Source: Phialocephala subalpina (taxonomy: Eukaryota; Ascomycota; Leotiomycetes; Helotiales; Mollisiaceae). Taken from it: DNA of 64,000 nucleotides. The position numbers and the translations under genes are program-made. Every line of letters begins with the position of its first letter. Position 1 is the first letter of the stretch. Under the pieces are notes generated by a model. That model was not told the origin of the DNA, made no database searches, and was given only the letters and a program-made list of their open reading frames with translations. Where the stretch lies: the NCBI GenBank assembly GCA_900073065.1, contig FJOG01000007.1, positions 1,383,031 to 1,447,030 on the forward strand, in the 5' to 3' direction. Positions 34,061-45,906 of this stretch are shown in pieces.

Positions 34061-34122
34061 TACGAAAGTGATTGGCTAGTGAGTACGAAAGCGATTGGCT
34101 GGCGAGTACGAAAGCGATTGGC
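34031..34122 (+). repeat. 23-bp minisatellite, four copies
   Basis: Four head-to-tail copies of TAGTGAGTACGAAAGTGATTGGC from 34031 to 34122. The first two are identical, the third has GC for GT, and the fourth starts TGGCGAG. The unit is not a multiple of three, so it cannot be a coding repeat of the adjacent reverse-transcriptase fragment. Confidence 0.92.
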
Positions 34123-34609
34123 TGGAATCTGCCCAACCTGCGTAAAGATTAGCTACTTCTGTCAATACTTCTAGGAACACAGCTCAATTGAAAATAACTA
34201 CGCTGAACTAGGAAGGAGTAAGAATTGAGTAGCATGAGAGAGAATCTCGCGTATGATACTTGGGGTTAGCTTCGAACCCTATGATTACCTCTCATTGGCC
34301 ACTTCCACTGTAGTCGTGATTCTGATTCCACATACATGATGCAGTCAGTCATCACAGGCAACAGATATTGATTTTTGCAGAAACGTCCAACCCGTGGCCC
34401 GCTCGGAGTTAACTCAACATGGTACAGTTCGAAGGGACGTTCACTGAACGAGCCCTTTTTTCCAGACTTCAATCTTTTACAGCAGCTGTACTACTTATAA
34501 GGAGCTTTATCCCCTCAAACTCCCTGGCCTGGACAGAAAATCAACCAATACCAAAAAATATCATCGCAAATACGGAAAACCCTCACCTAAACCATAGGAA
34601 ACAAGCAAG

Positions 34610-35609
34610 ATGCCAAGAGAAGATATTGCCTTCCAGACCAGTGATAATGTCACTCTCCGCGGCTGGTTTTACACGCCTGAAGCATCTTCAACCACCCCAC
34701 TGCCATGTTTGGTGATTACCCATGGCTTCTCAGCCGTCAAGGAAATGAATCTCGACGTCTTGGCTGCCCGCTTCACTTGCTCTCTCCCAATCTCCTGTCT
34801 CGTGTACGACCATCGTGGTTTTGGAGCTTCGGACAATCAACCATCTGCTCCTCGTCAGGAAATAATCCCTTCCTTGCAATGCAGCGATATCTCGGATGCG
34901 ATTACTTATGCTCAGGGAAGAGAAGATGTGAATAAAGAGAAGATCGGGATATGGGGTACAGCCCTCAGTGGTGGGCATGCCCTGTATGTTGGAGCTGTTG
35001 ACAGAAGGGTCAAGGCGGTCTTGAGTCAAGTACCCGTGGTGAGTGGTTGGGAGAATGCTCAACGTTTGGCCCGACCAGGTAATGTGGCTGAGTTGAATCA
35101 TCTATTCCAAGAAGGTTAGTGGCGCTTGAAGTGATCCTTCTATAGCTAATAGTTGGCATGAAGACCGACTGGCCAGAGCGGCAGGGAAACCAGCAGGGAC
35201 AATTCCTGCTGTTGATCTAAATCCGTTGGCGATTTCTGCGCTATCACTACCTGAGGCCTACGAGTGGCTCGCCGGATACAGCCTATATAAAAATGAAGTG
35301 ACTGTCAAGACGTGAGATCACCCTGCTTCAAATAGGCGCTTTGGCTGACACGGTGCAAGCATAGAAGAATTTCGAGCATACAATCCATCGGCCAACATTC
35401 ATCACATATCACCAACTCCCCTGCTGATGACGGTTGTAGAAAACGACGATCTTATGCCAACTGATCTGGCTCTGGCCGCATATGCTAGAGCCCTAGAGCC
35501 CAAAGAGCTCCAACTTCTACCAGGTAGTCATTTTAGTGTCTTTGGTCCAAACTTCGAGAAGACTGTTGAGCGTCAAGTCGATTTCTTGAAGAGGACACTC
35601 CTTGCTTGA
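34610..35609 (+). CDS. Alpha/beta hydrolase (dienelactone-hydrolase / polyketide-transferase-like)
   Basis: Exons 34610-35114, 35164-35311 and 35360-35609, giving 300 residues, the usual length for this fungal group. Landmarks: N-terminal beta strands with LRGWFYTPE, the oxyanion motif VITHGFSAVKEMNLD, DHRGFGAS, the nucleophile elbow GIWGTALSGGHAL (Ser120), VVENDDLMPTDLAL (acidic residue) and the catalytic His in LPGSHFSVF. Relatives are often found in secondary-metabolite clusters, but no synthase gene is nearby, so the substrate is open. The acceptor of intron 2 is taken as GCAAG because the later ATAG acceptor breaks the frame. Looks functional although surrounded by decayed DNA. Confidence 0.91.
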
Positions 35610-37905
35610 TAATCTAGCCAGCATCTTTGCTAAGACATCCTTGGCTGTATTCGTAGTCTCAATGATAAGTTTTCCTGCGCTTCTTCGTCTTCCGCTGCTT
35701 GGTCGGGTCGGCGAGCAAGATATTGAGAACGTCATCATATTAAAGCGATAGTTTCTCTTGGCCTAGCACTACATTAATATATGAATACTTGAATTTATAT
35801 GGGACTTCGAAACGTACAGAATTGTTGGCAGGTTGTAAGTGCAAGTAAAGATCTCTGAGACTCTGCTGCTCGTTAATAGACTTGACGTATTTTTCATCTT
35901 CCTATTCCATTCTCAAGAGAGTATCGTATTTGCGACAAAGAGTGCCATAGGTAACTGTCAATCTCCTATACATAAAAGAAGCCTTTTCTAGTCGATACTA
36001 GTGCCCTGCAAAAGGTCGGATTTTGTTTCGTATTGTGTTGGCTTTTACTTACATTTCTTTTGTCTTGGTAAGCTCAGTCTGATGTTATCTCTCACTAGAC
36101 GATCTCGATAAAGAAGCATTAATCTTAAGAGACAAATTCCAATAATCATCCTGGCATGCTCATTCCCACAGACCTGTTTGTTAATATTATCCAGCTCGCT
36201 GAAAACAATCTTCTCTGCTGGCTCAAGTCCTTCGGTAGCAAGAAGCCGAATCTGATTATACACTGTCTCGGAAATATACCTTTGACTGTTCTGGCTCCCG
36301 AGATGTCCGAGAAGATTTTAGCTTCTATCCCGAAGATTCAGGAAACTATATGCCACAAGATTATTGAGACTTGTGATTCTGGTAGTCAGACTTGCGATGG
36401 TATGCTAGCTCTTGTCAGATAGGAGGAGTTCAACGAATAGTCATACTTATAATTGCAGTATAGTGCTGCCTCGCACAATAAGTCGTCAGAAATTTATCGA
36501 GCACCAGAGTAATGTTTCCACTATGCCCGCCATCAGATGCCAAAAGGATCTTTTATCCAGATCTGTCGAACTTATCGATATTAGGTAATAATGACGGGAC
36601 AATAATGTACCGCTGGCCATCGAAAATGTCGGATATTATATAGATACCCGAGACTTTGGTGAGTTTCTTCCATCTGCATAACGATAAATCGCTGCATTGT
36701 ATTACTTGTATGTCAAAGCTGGCTAAAGTTCGAATATAATGATTATTTTTCCGGAAGGGAACCGAGTCATGCTCGTCATAACTTTCGACAGAGAATTGAA
36801 TGGGTTTCGGTCGTCCTGTAAGGGATGAAAGCAAGGGTACAAGTCTAGCTTTTCGATCGTCAAAGCTACTTCCATGGAGGGCTATGTGGGGAAGTGTCAG
36901 CCAAACTCTGTCATAAACCAAGGCTTTTGGTACTGGTCAAGCTAGATGTCCCCACCTTTCTGGACATTCTCCATCCACGGGCACTTGCGAGACAGAACCA
37001 CGATCGACAGTTATAGGGCAAAACGCACCTCTTACCCCTACATATTTATCCTTCAATCACGACGCTCGAACTCTCGCTCTATTCAGATCGCACGAACTGC
37101 GCCTTGTGCGACTCGCCTGTCGCAGAACAAGCACTAGATCTGCTCGATGCGCGCTTCAAGGCTATCCCGTCACTCAAAGAGGTTATTGTCAACTTCCAGG
37201 TGTATAGCGAAGAGGATCTCAGCGATGACCGGATAAAGATAAAGATTATAGCGATAATAGTATCCTCCTCCTCGATATAATCGAGGAGCAATTTAGTCGG
37301 TATATACCCTATTCTCGTTTATCTCCCATCTTTTGCTATCGAATCGTTGGTTTGACTCTTCTAAGGTACTGCAAATATATAAGAAAAGATCCTGCCCGGG
37401 TCGTGCAAGTCATCTCTCGCCGCACGCTCAAGGCCTTCTTCGAATGGATGTTAAAAATCATATTGGAACATTTCCCAGCTCGTGTACGAACAGGCGAGTT
37501 CTGGTGTTCCTAGCTCAAGTGGGCACAAGTGTAGCCAATTAGGACGTAGGCGGAAACGGGTGCAGATGTATTCATGGCACATCCCACTCTTACCTCTAAA
37601 CGGACCTCGATTCTGACAAAGTCCGCACCTTATTAAGACATCGCTGTCTGATTATGCGCACATCTGCTGATTCTCTTCCATCGGACCGTGACTATTTTGC
37701 TCAGGGAAAGCAGATTCTGACGTCATGTATAAAGTCAATCCCGAGGTGAAGTCAGCGAAAGGCGTCAAAAGGCTAAGGGGCATCACGAAAAGCGAGAACA
37801 TATATCAACAACAAGCAGGCTTAAGATTGGACCTTGGGCTTTAAGAAACAGATTTACTACCTTTCAAAGTTCATCTGGTCAACCAGGAAGTGCTTCGGAT
37901 CAGCC
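35610..37905. other. Decayed coding DNA, unassigned
   Basis: About 2.3 kb with protein-like fragments broken by stops. Minus strand 36045-36263 (IRLLATEGLEPAEKIVFSEL, ARMIIGICLLRLMLLYRDRL) continues upstream in another frame to 36553-36921 (HIALHGSSFDDRKARLVPLL, SGIYIISDIFDGQRYIIVPS). Plus strand 37100-37250 reads LDLLDARFKAIPSLKEVIVN followed by FQVYSEEDLSDD in one frame. None could be assigned to a family with confidence. The interrupted frames and A/T-leaning codons suggest at least two dead genes. Confidence 0.45.
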
Positions 37906-39192
37906 ATGGAAGACCGACCCGTTGTTAAAAGCATGGGTAAGGAGGTCGTGCTCAGCATTAATGACATCCAGGAACAGGCAAACAAGAAACTTCCCAAACT
38001 CAAAAGAGGTGAGTTATTCAGCCAATACTGTGTTGGTTACTTGGAATCTGGGAGCATCAACCCACATGGCTTCATAGCGACACAACATCAGGCCTAACAA
38101 TTAACAGAATTCTTCAATTCTGGCTCTACAGCTCAGCAAGCCGTCCACGAGAACAGCACAGCATTCGCAAAATACCGCCTCCGTCCACGGGTCCTCAGAA
38201 ATGTCGCGAACGTAGATACCGGCACGACTGTGCTAGGAAGCAAAATCTCCTTTCCCTTGTGCGTCTCTCCAGCAGGAATCCAAGCCATGGCTCATCCAGA
38301 CGGAGAACTGGCTACCAGCCGCGCCTGCGCCAAACGAGGAATCAACATGGGTGTCTCCTCATTTGCCAACTACTCTATCGAGGAGATTACCAAAGCAGGT
38401 TTTGAAGTTAGACCCATCAAGTACGTGATGCAATTGTACACCATGAAGGACCGAGAAATGCAAGTTCGCATCATCAAACGTGCTGAAGCAGTAGGATGTG
38501 TCGCTATCTTCCTCACCGGCGATAGTCCCGTTCTTGGAGTCTGGTATAATGAGTGGCGAAACGACTTCCGAACTCCTGATGGATTAGGATTCCCGATGAT
38601 AGAGAAGACAAGCGAGCAAATTATTACTACGACTCATGATGATAGGTTCTTGACTATGAACTCTGATTCACATTCTTAGGTTGATGATATTCCTTGGTTG
38701 AAGAGCTAGACGAAGATGGAGGTTTGAATTAAGGGTGTATTGACGGCGGAGGATGTTTTGCTGGCGAGGGAGTATGGTTGTGTTGGTGTTATTGTTAGTA
38801 ATCATGGCGGGAGGCAATTGGATGAAACGCCTGCTACGATTGATGCGCTACCTGAGTGTGTCAAGGCCGCGGAGGGGAAGATCAGATTTCATATAGATGG
38901 TGGATTCAGGACTGGGCAGGAGATTTTGAAGGCACTTGCTTGGGGTGCTGAGTGCTGCTGGATTGGACGACTTGCAATTTGGGGCTTGGCAGTAAGTTTT
39001 CCATTTTGAGATTCTCTTACCGACACTAATGTTTCCCAGTACGATGGTCAGGCAGGCGTTGATAAAGCCCTCGATATTATATATGACGAGTTTAGACAAT
39101 ACATAATACTGTGTAGATACAAGAATGTGTCGGAGATATCCAAAACTTGCCTCGGCGTCGTCCGAGCAGATGGTCCCTTGGCACGTCTTTGA
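37906..39192 (+). pseudogene. FMN-dependent 2-hydroxyacid dehydrogenase, killed by three nonsense codons
   Basis: Exon layout is still readable: 37906-38008, 38108-38991 and 39040-39192, with good splice sites. The protein would be an FMN-dependent alpha-hydroxyacid oxidase/dehydrogenase (lactate-oxidase/cytochrome-b2 type): LRPRVLRNV, PAGIQAMAHPDGELATSRAC, NEWRNDFRTPDGLGFPM, the catalytic SNHGGRQLDETPA, IDGGFRTGQEILKALAWGAE and the C-terminal SEISKTCLGVVRADGPLARL are all present. Stop codons at 38677 (TAG), 38707 (TAG) and 38725 (TGA) interrupt one continuous frame within 50 bases; each can come from CAG or TGG by a single C-to-T or G-to-A change. The usual GRPA reads GRLA. Dead by sequence. 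The upstream ATG at 37834 is an alternative ancestral start. Confidence 0.92.
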
Positions 39193-39246
39193 AGAACCCT
39201 AATTAAAGAACGGTGATCACTCTATGTTGTTGTCATCTTCTTGGAT

Positions 39247-39530
39247 TTACATAATTGACATTTCCAAAATGCTTTTGAAGTTATTTAAGAACTTCCACCT
39301 TGTCTGAGTTCCCCAACCCCGTTCCATCCAATCTTTCACACTCGCGGGAAATAATGGAACGACATTCTTTAATATGGTATCATGAGCAATAATTGTCCAG
39401 ACATAATCACTCCCATCTAATAACTGAACCTTCTCAATAGTCTTATATGTTTCCTCGATATCACGCGTGTAAGCCGGTCCAACCGTCGTTGTTGGAGATC
39501 CAAAGAATCGTGTCTTCCTATTTCGACTAA
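39247..39530 (-). pseudogene. Metallo-beta-lactamase-type protein, C-terminal fragment
   Basis: On the minus strand an open frame without a start ends at 39247. It reads SPTTTVGPAYTRDIEETYKT, IEKVQLLDGSDYVWTIIAHD, FPASVKDWMERGW and TRWKFLNNF. This matches the C-terminal third of fungal metallo-beta-lactamase-like hydrolases (x-x-VIAHD followed by FP-x-W-x-x-KGW). The upstream zinc-binding HxHxDH part is absent; beyond 39530 the DNA turns A/T-rich and unreadable. It converges with the dead dehydrogenase 55 bases away. A truncated relic, unless a distant 5' exon exists. Confidence 0.66.
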
Positions 39531-40506
39531 CACTTTCTTAATGCGCAAAAATACATGGCAATATTCTCAATTTATACCCGACATCCCATAAAATCTACTC
39601 CGTAGATGTGAATATTATAATGCTCGATAAACCCCCCCCCCCGGGTAAAAGTAAAAAATATTAAGTACGGAAGACTCGACGATCAATCTTATGGATTATC
39701 GCCACGTAATACTTAAAATGCTTTACGTTGTAAAGTATTAACCCTTTAGCTTTATATAAAGGGTCATGGCAAATTATCTTCTTATCTGCAGATATATAGC
39801 GTAAATAAAGATTCCTAACGTGATCTATTATGTGCGAAACGGGCCGGAATTTGCGCGTCCGCTGCTGGTATAACAGCCGCTCGTTGCCAAAGTCTTTTCG
39901 TAGACGAGGGAAAACTTACTTGGCGGTAGGGAGGGGTCGAGAGCGGAAGCGGGAAGGGTTCGTTATAGCAATGGAAGGCACTACTTTCTATATAAGGAGA
40001 CGCCCAGACATACGGGCTGTGACCACATACCTGCGGCTAAGTCGACGAGACCAATGCCCATCATACAGCACTACGGAAGCACCCCTCCATTTTCCCGTCA
40101 CCGTTCCCTTGGCGCACTCTCTGCGTTGCGCTAGACTGAGAAAGGTGGCCCTCCTCGACTTTTTTTCCTGCTCTCACTCACATATTTCCCCTTTACTTCT
40201 CTAACTCATCCAATTTCCTAGTCACGTAAATGGCATCGACCGCCGCCGTACCGGCAGATATCCAGCGCGCCATGTTGGACACTCTTGGCGATACGAAACC
40301 CCACTCTTCAGCTCTCCCAAATGTGTATCAAAAGCGTAAGCAGACTGCATTAGGTGCTTTTTCCACGGCAGATCTAGCGGCGATAAATCCTCAGTCCTCG
40401 GATATATATACCTTGCTCACAGCATTTCCACCACATAATTTCCATTTCCTGATAACGTAGACCAAAATTAGCAAATTGGGACCACGGTGTCAACCATCTC
40501 AACGCG
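39531..40506. other. Intergenic region with an 11-C homopolymer
   Basis: About 1 kb. The left 0.2 kb is A/T-leaning and continues the decay of the neighbouring fragment. A run of eleven C followed by GGG starts at 39632, a likely sequencing trouble spot. A plus-strand open frame from 40230 (begins MASTAAVPADIQRAMLDTLG) ends at 40460; it could be an upstream exon or small gene, but no splice into the peptidase frame works, so it is not called. Confidence 0.4.
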
Positions 40507-41896
40507 ATGCAGGTCAAAATAGGTACGGCATCAGAAACGGTCGACGCCGACGTAGCTACTATGGTCAGCGAATCTATCAATTCACGCATCGAAGATTTAA
40601 AGGCTCTGAATCACCATGTAAGATAAGTCTCGATATCTATTATGAAGCGCATACATCAGGTCGATCTGACATGTTCTTTCAAAGATTCACAGCAACCCCG
40701 AGCTTTGTTTCAAAGAGTTCAAAGCGCACGATGCAATTGTTGCGTTTTTGCGCAAGTTGAATGTTGTTGTCACTCCTCACGCCTATAGTATTGAGACATC
40801 GTTTGAAGCTGAATACGGCAGTGGTGGCCGAGTCGTCGTTTTCAATGCAGAATATGATGCACTTCCAGAGATTGGCCATGCGTGTGGTCACAATCTGATT
40901 GCTATTTCATCGATAGCAGGTTTCTTGGCTGTCGTCGCCGTCCTTCAAAAGACTGGAGCCCCAGGAAGAGTTCGTCTTTTAGGCACGCCCGCCGAAGAGG
41001 GAGGTGGGGGAAAGGTCCTCCTCATAGCAAATGGAGCCTACAAATCCGTTGACGCTTGCCTTATGGCACATCCGTCCCCACTCCACGTCAATTACGGCAA
41101 AGAATTCAATGGTGACGTCTACAGACCTCACGTCGCCTGTGAAAACTTGCAAGTTAGCTTCGAGGGCAAGACGGCCCATGCTGCATTCGCCCCTTGGCAA
41201 GGAGTCAACGCTCTCGATGCTGTCGTTCTTGGCTATAACGCCGTGAGCATGCTACGACAACAAATGAAACCCACAAACCGAGTTCACGGTATTATCTCGC
41301 ATGGCGGACTTGCAGCAAACATCATTCCTAATTACGGAAGAGTCGAATACGAGGTGCGGGCGGAATCCGTGGCAGAAACTTCAGAGCTCAAGAAACAGGT
41401 GATGAATTGCTTCTTAGGAGCAAGCACAGCAACCAGCTGTAAAATGGAAGTCTCTAGCGGTCCAACGTATGCAGATCTGGTACCGAATAAGACTCTCAGT
41501 ACTCTGTTCAAGGACGAAATGGCGAGGATTGGTTTGCCAATGATGTGCGATCTAGACACGAAGGAATATGTCGGTGGCGCGACTGACCAGGGAAATGTCA
41601 GCTACATTGTCCCTTCAATCCATCCTATCTACGGCATCAAAGCTGATGAAGGTTTTTTCAATCACACTGTTGGGTTTACGGCTGCCGCAATTACTGAGGA
41701 CGCGTTCCTTCGAACTATTCAGGTCGCTAGAGGCATGGCGATGTCTGCCTGGAAGATGCTCTCTGATGACAGACTTGCAGAAATAGTCCAGAAGGAGTTC
41801 GCGGCGGATCATAGAAATCGGTCACCTGAGCTACTAGATATTATTAGTGGTACGGGTAGAGAGAAGAATCATATATTCTGCCGTTGTGCATATTAA
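40507..41896 (+). CDS. M20-family metallopeptidase / amidohydrolase
   Basis: Exon 1 is 40507-40617 and exon 2 is 40685-41896, encoding 440 residues. It belongs to the M20 aminoacylase/amidohydrolase group (M20D, PM20D2-like), two-metal hydrolases that cleave amide bonds of N-acyl amino acids or small peptides. Seen: IHSNPELCFKEFKAHDA, VVFNAEYDALPEIGHACGHN (metal His and Asp, about 92-106), the general-base glutamates in LLGTPAEEGGGGK (141-142), LMAHPSPLHV, and the dimerisation domain with VHGIISHGGLAANIIP. A near-C-terminal HTVGFT keeps the last metal His. The start codon is uncertain; 40507 gives a typical N-terminus before IHSNPEL. No signal peptide, so probably cytosolic. Intact among many dead genes. 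Confidence 0.89.
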
Positions 41897-42480
41897 CACT
41901 TCAATGCAATATCATTTCTTCCTCCCGACAGGAGCATGTTCTGCTCACTAGAATGGTTGGCTGTATATAAGGTGAAATAGCGCACGATCAGAGTAGCAGA
42001 AGTTTGAACGTATTGAATGCGAGCAGGAAGACCCCGGGTGTCTTGCAGGTTATGAGATAGACGAAAGCAACAACACAAAGAATGCCGACGGCGGAGACTA
42101 AAGGAGTGATTATAGAGCCCCTGTCGCCTCAGGTGAACTCGATTCAGGTACCGTGGACCGTTATATAGGTGTCAAAACACCGTGGCTAGACCCGGAGCTG
42201 CATAACCCAAAATCGGAAGAGACATCTCGTCACCTGGCTGCGCCTGTTGATTCTCCAATTCCACTAACAATGAATGCGTAGACCACTGTTTGCAAATGCC
42301 CTTGGATAAACGTATAGGAGGGGTTAATGGGGAGAATTAGTTCCAAATACTAATTGCGGACAATAGTGATATCTCAATGCTAGTCGCCATCCCTTTTAAC
42401 CTTAGTAGACGCAATATAAAGAAACCCCCCCTTTCTCTACCTATTTGCTTTGCATTAAATGGCTAATTTATACTTGTGTT
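41897..42480. other. Transition to the second A/T island
   Basis: About 0.6 kb downstream of the peptidase gene. No gene is supported; composition falls steadily toward A/T after about 42470. Confidence 0.45.
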
Positions 42481-42711
42481 GAAACCCTTTGTATCTCAAG
42501 TTGAGTTCATATAATATCAAAATAAATAAAATGAAAATATATAATATATTATAAAATTAATAATTTAATATATTTATTATTAATTAGTAAAATAAAATCG
42601 TTATTTAAATTTTCTTTTAAGACTCTAAATAAATTCTAAAGGATTATAAGCTTTGAAATCTTTATTACTTTGTAATATTATTTATATATATATATAAGAA
42701 AATAATAAAAA

Positions 42712-43190
42712 ACCAAAGGAATTAATTTCTTAGGAAATTCTAACTTTTAAAANNNNNNNNNNNNNNNNNNNNNNNNNNNNNNNNNNNNNNNNNNNNNNNN
42801 NNNNNNNNNNNNNNNNNNNNNNNNNNNNNNNNNNNNNNNNNNNNNNNNNNNNNNNNNNNNNNNNNNNNNNNNNNNNNNNNNNNNNNNNNNNNNNNNNNNN
42901 NNNNNNNNNNNNNNNNNNNNNNNNNNNNNNNNNNNNNNNNNNNNNNNNNNNNNNNNNNNNNNNNNNNNNNNNNNNNNNNNNNNNNNNNNNNNNNNNNNNN
43001 NNNNNNNNNNNNNNNNNNNNNNNNNNNNNNNNNNNNNNNNNNNNNNNNNNNNNNNNNNNNNNNNNNNNNNNNNNNNNNNNNNNNNNNNNNNNNNNNNNNN
43101 NNNNNNNNNNNNNNNNNNNNNNNNNNNNNNNTATAGAAAAATATAAAAAACCAAAGGAATTAATTTCTTGGAAATTCACTTTTAAAATAA
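42712..43190 (+). repeat. Same about 40-base sequence on both sides of the gap
   Basis: AACCAAAGGAATTAATTTCT followed by TAGGAAATTC sits immediately left of the gap (42712-42752). The same sequence, with TA and a few bases missing, sits just right of it (43149-43190). Either a genuine local duplication or two overlapping contig ends placed apart. Confidence 0.8.
42753..43131. other. Assembly gap (379 N)
   Basis: A run of 379 undetermined bases inside the A/T island. Any reading frame drawn across it is meaningless. Confidence 1.
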
Positions 43191-44565
43191 TCTTAAAATA
43201 TAAAAAATACTCAAATATATTATTATTATACTTATTATTAATAATCGAAAGCTAATAATAATATTAAATAATACGATCGAATAATTTTATAAAGTTTTTA
43301 TTATTACGAGTTCTTATTATTAATAATTTATTATAAAATTTATAATATATATATATATAATTAAATAAAATAAAATAAAGTTTAATAAATAAGAAGAATC
43401 GAGTTAATAAAACTTTAGAATTTAAAGTATAATTATTAGAATAATCGAAAGGAATTAAAAAAAACCTTTGAAATCTTTTTAATTTTATTTTCTTAAAGGA
43501 TTTTATTCTTTTCGATTTCCTCGATTTTATAAGGCTTTTTATTCTAAGGAAAAAATTAAAATATATTATTTCATAATAAAGTATTTATAAAAGGTAACTA
43601 TAAATTTAATATTTTCTTTTAATTATATTAATTAAAACGCTTTTTATAAAATAATAATATTAGTAAATTTATATATAAAATATTTAAATATTCCGAATTA
43701 TTAAATTTAATTAATATATAAAAAATTAAATTTTATTATTTATATTATTTAAATTATATAAGGCTAATATTAAACGTTTTATTAGAACGAAAAAATTTGA
43801 TTTATAAAAGAAATTATTTATTTATTAAGAATTTTTCGAATTAATTAAAGTAATTTAAAGGATTTGATAATTTAAATATACTTGAAAAATAATTTCTATA
43901 AATAATAAATCTAAAATAAATAATATTAAATTAAATTAATATTAAATTAATTTTTTTTATTAGAAATTCAAAAAACTTTTATATATAAAATAATAATTAT
44001 ATAACCTTTATAAAACTTTATATATTATATATAAATTTACGTAAACTTTACGTAAATTATATTAATAAGATATTTAATTTTATATATAATAAAAAATAAT
44101 TCTATAAAATTATTATTCGATCATTCGATTATATATTAAAAGAATAATTATAAAAAAGTTTTTAAACATTTTATTATAATTTAATAGTTTTTAAAAGAAA
44201 TTAATTAATATAATAAAAATTTAAAATTTAAAAAAGAAAGTTAAAAGAATAAAATTTATATTTAATAAAAATTAAAAAAAGAAAAATTTAAAGATTAAAA
44301 AGTAATTATAAATAATAAATTTATTATTTTATAATTCGTTAATTTTTAAAAATATAATATAAATTTTTTTTAATATATTCCTAAGAATTTTTTCTTAAAA
44401 ATTTTAATTATTTTATAATTAATTAATATAATTATTAATTAATATTAATATTATTAGAAATATATATTATATATAATAATTAAAAATATTTTATTATTCT
44501 TATTAATATTTAAAAAAAAAGTTAAACGTAAAATCAAGAATTAAACTTTTAATTCTCGCGCTCGC

Positions 44566-45906
44566 CTAATATAGCCTAGTGCCTAATGCAGCCTAGCGCT
44601 GCACGTGACTATTTTATACCTATAAATAAAAAACTATAAAACTTATATATATATATTCAAAATTATGAAGAATACTTTATTATTAAGGCAATCAAATATA
44701 TTATTAAATTATCAAATTTCAAATCTTTAATACTTTAAAGTAACTTGATTTTTCAAGGGGTAAACTATTTCATGCGAAGGGGATATTATGCGTCTAACAA
44801 TGGTACTTTCAAGTCGCAGGGACCTAGTCCTAGTCCTTACTACGGAAGACATTGGATATTCCCATGATAAAAGTGCCGATGATTGCAAAAGGGCGCGCTG
44901 AAATACTTCAGCGGAAAGTAACGTGTGGCGGCCAGGACCCAAGATCCCGATTTTCTGAATAATGTTTCCACAGAGCTCGAGTAGAGGTACAAGATAATCA
45001 ACCACTATTGCGTCCCTGACTTCCGAATCAAGAAGACGTAGAAAGCCGAAGATCTTAACCCTAAAATCCTGACAAGAAGATTTTTCAAAGTCGGACAGTT
45101 AATGAACAGATTAGAGTGGGCCTTGCGCATAGACCGTGTCTCCCGATGAGCACTCAGATATTCGCAGGACCATACAGCTCGTGATAAACCCAAAAATTAT
45201 TTTTGGGAAAGTCTTTTGCTGGGTGGTCAAAGGAGCCAGAATCTCGCCATTTGACAAAGTCACTATGGTTTGCAAATCCTGGGCTTCGCAAACGCGAATG
45301 CTCCTTTTAGAAGGCAAAAAATGTAGTTAGACAGGATCGAGGGCATGTTTCATAACCGCCTACTAAAATGAATGCCTTTTGCGAGTATGATTATCTTGAG
45401 CAATCCAAAGTCTCTGCCAATATCGTGATCCGAGCAACAAGTACAGCTCTTGCCATTCTGAAGTTCAATTCAATATTCGTCACAAACCAAACCGGTTTTT
45501 CGAAGAGAGACACAAGTCCTAAATTCCTTCTTCCAGCATACTATCACGTTCAGTGACGCCGAGGCCTTGTCCCCTCTCGAGCCCCTTTAACAACTGCACT
45601 TCTCGAATCAAGAGCTTTTGACCTGAAATTTGGAAGGTAGATTAAGCTACTTATTTGGAAGGCAACCGCCCCGCCATGGCCTGCGAGAATGCGAATATAT
45701 TTGCAGCGCGCAGCAGTACCGTATCGAGAAAGCTTGTAGACTTCTTCAAGCGTGACCAGTTTGCCTCTTCCAAGAGCTCCGCCCAAAACCACAAGCTAAG
45801 GGTTAAAGCAATAGAGCAACTGGGGTTAGATTCTTGGCAAATGTAATATTAGGTCATTTCTCTTCATGATTATTCAGAATTAATATACGAGGAATGAAGC
45901 TGGATC
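44566..45906. other. Decayed coding DNA right of island 2
   Basis: Minus-strand fragments look protein-like but lack a start and shift frame: 44727-45005 (DYLVPLLELCGNIIQKIGIL, FQRALLQSSALLSWEYPM), 45005-45193 (SNLFINCPTLKNLLVRILGL) and 45550-45792 (GRGKLVTLEEVYKL). The middle piece recalls F-box/LRR-type proteins, weakly. No functional gene is supported. Confidence 0.4.

Larger units (their letters stand above)
42481..44565. other. A/T-rich island 2 (RIP-type), with an assembly gap
   Basis: About 2.1 kb in which G and C are rare and no frame is readable, as in island 1. The right edge is abrupt: at 44558-44610 the sequence changes to GC-containing CGCGCTCGCCTAATATAGCC. It is interpreted as repeated DNA degraded by RIP; the original element cannot be identified by eye. 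Confidence 0.88.

Noticed and set aside
40230..40460. 76-residue frame before the M20 gene as its first exon
   Set aside because: Its GT sites cannot be joined in frame to the peptidase; the peptidase has a complete N-terminus without it.
42730..43179. Minus-strand frames across the N run
   Set aside because: Produced by undetermined bases; not biological.
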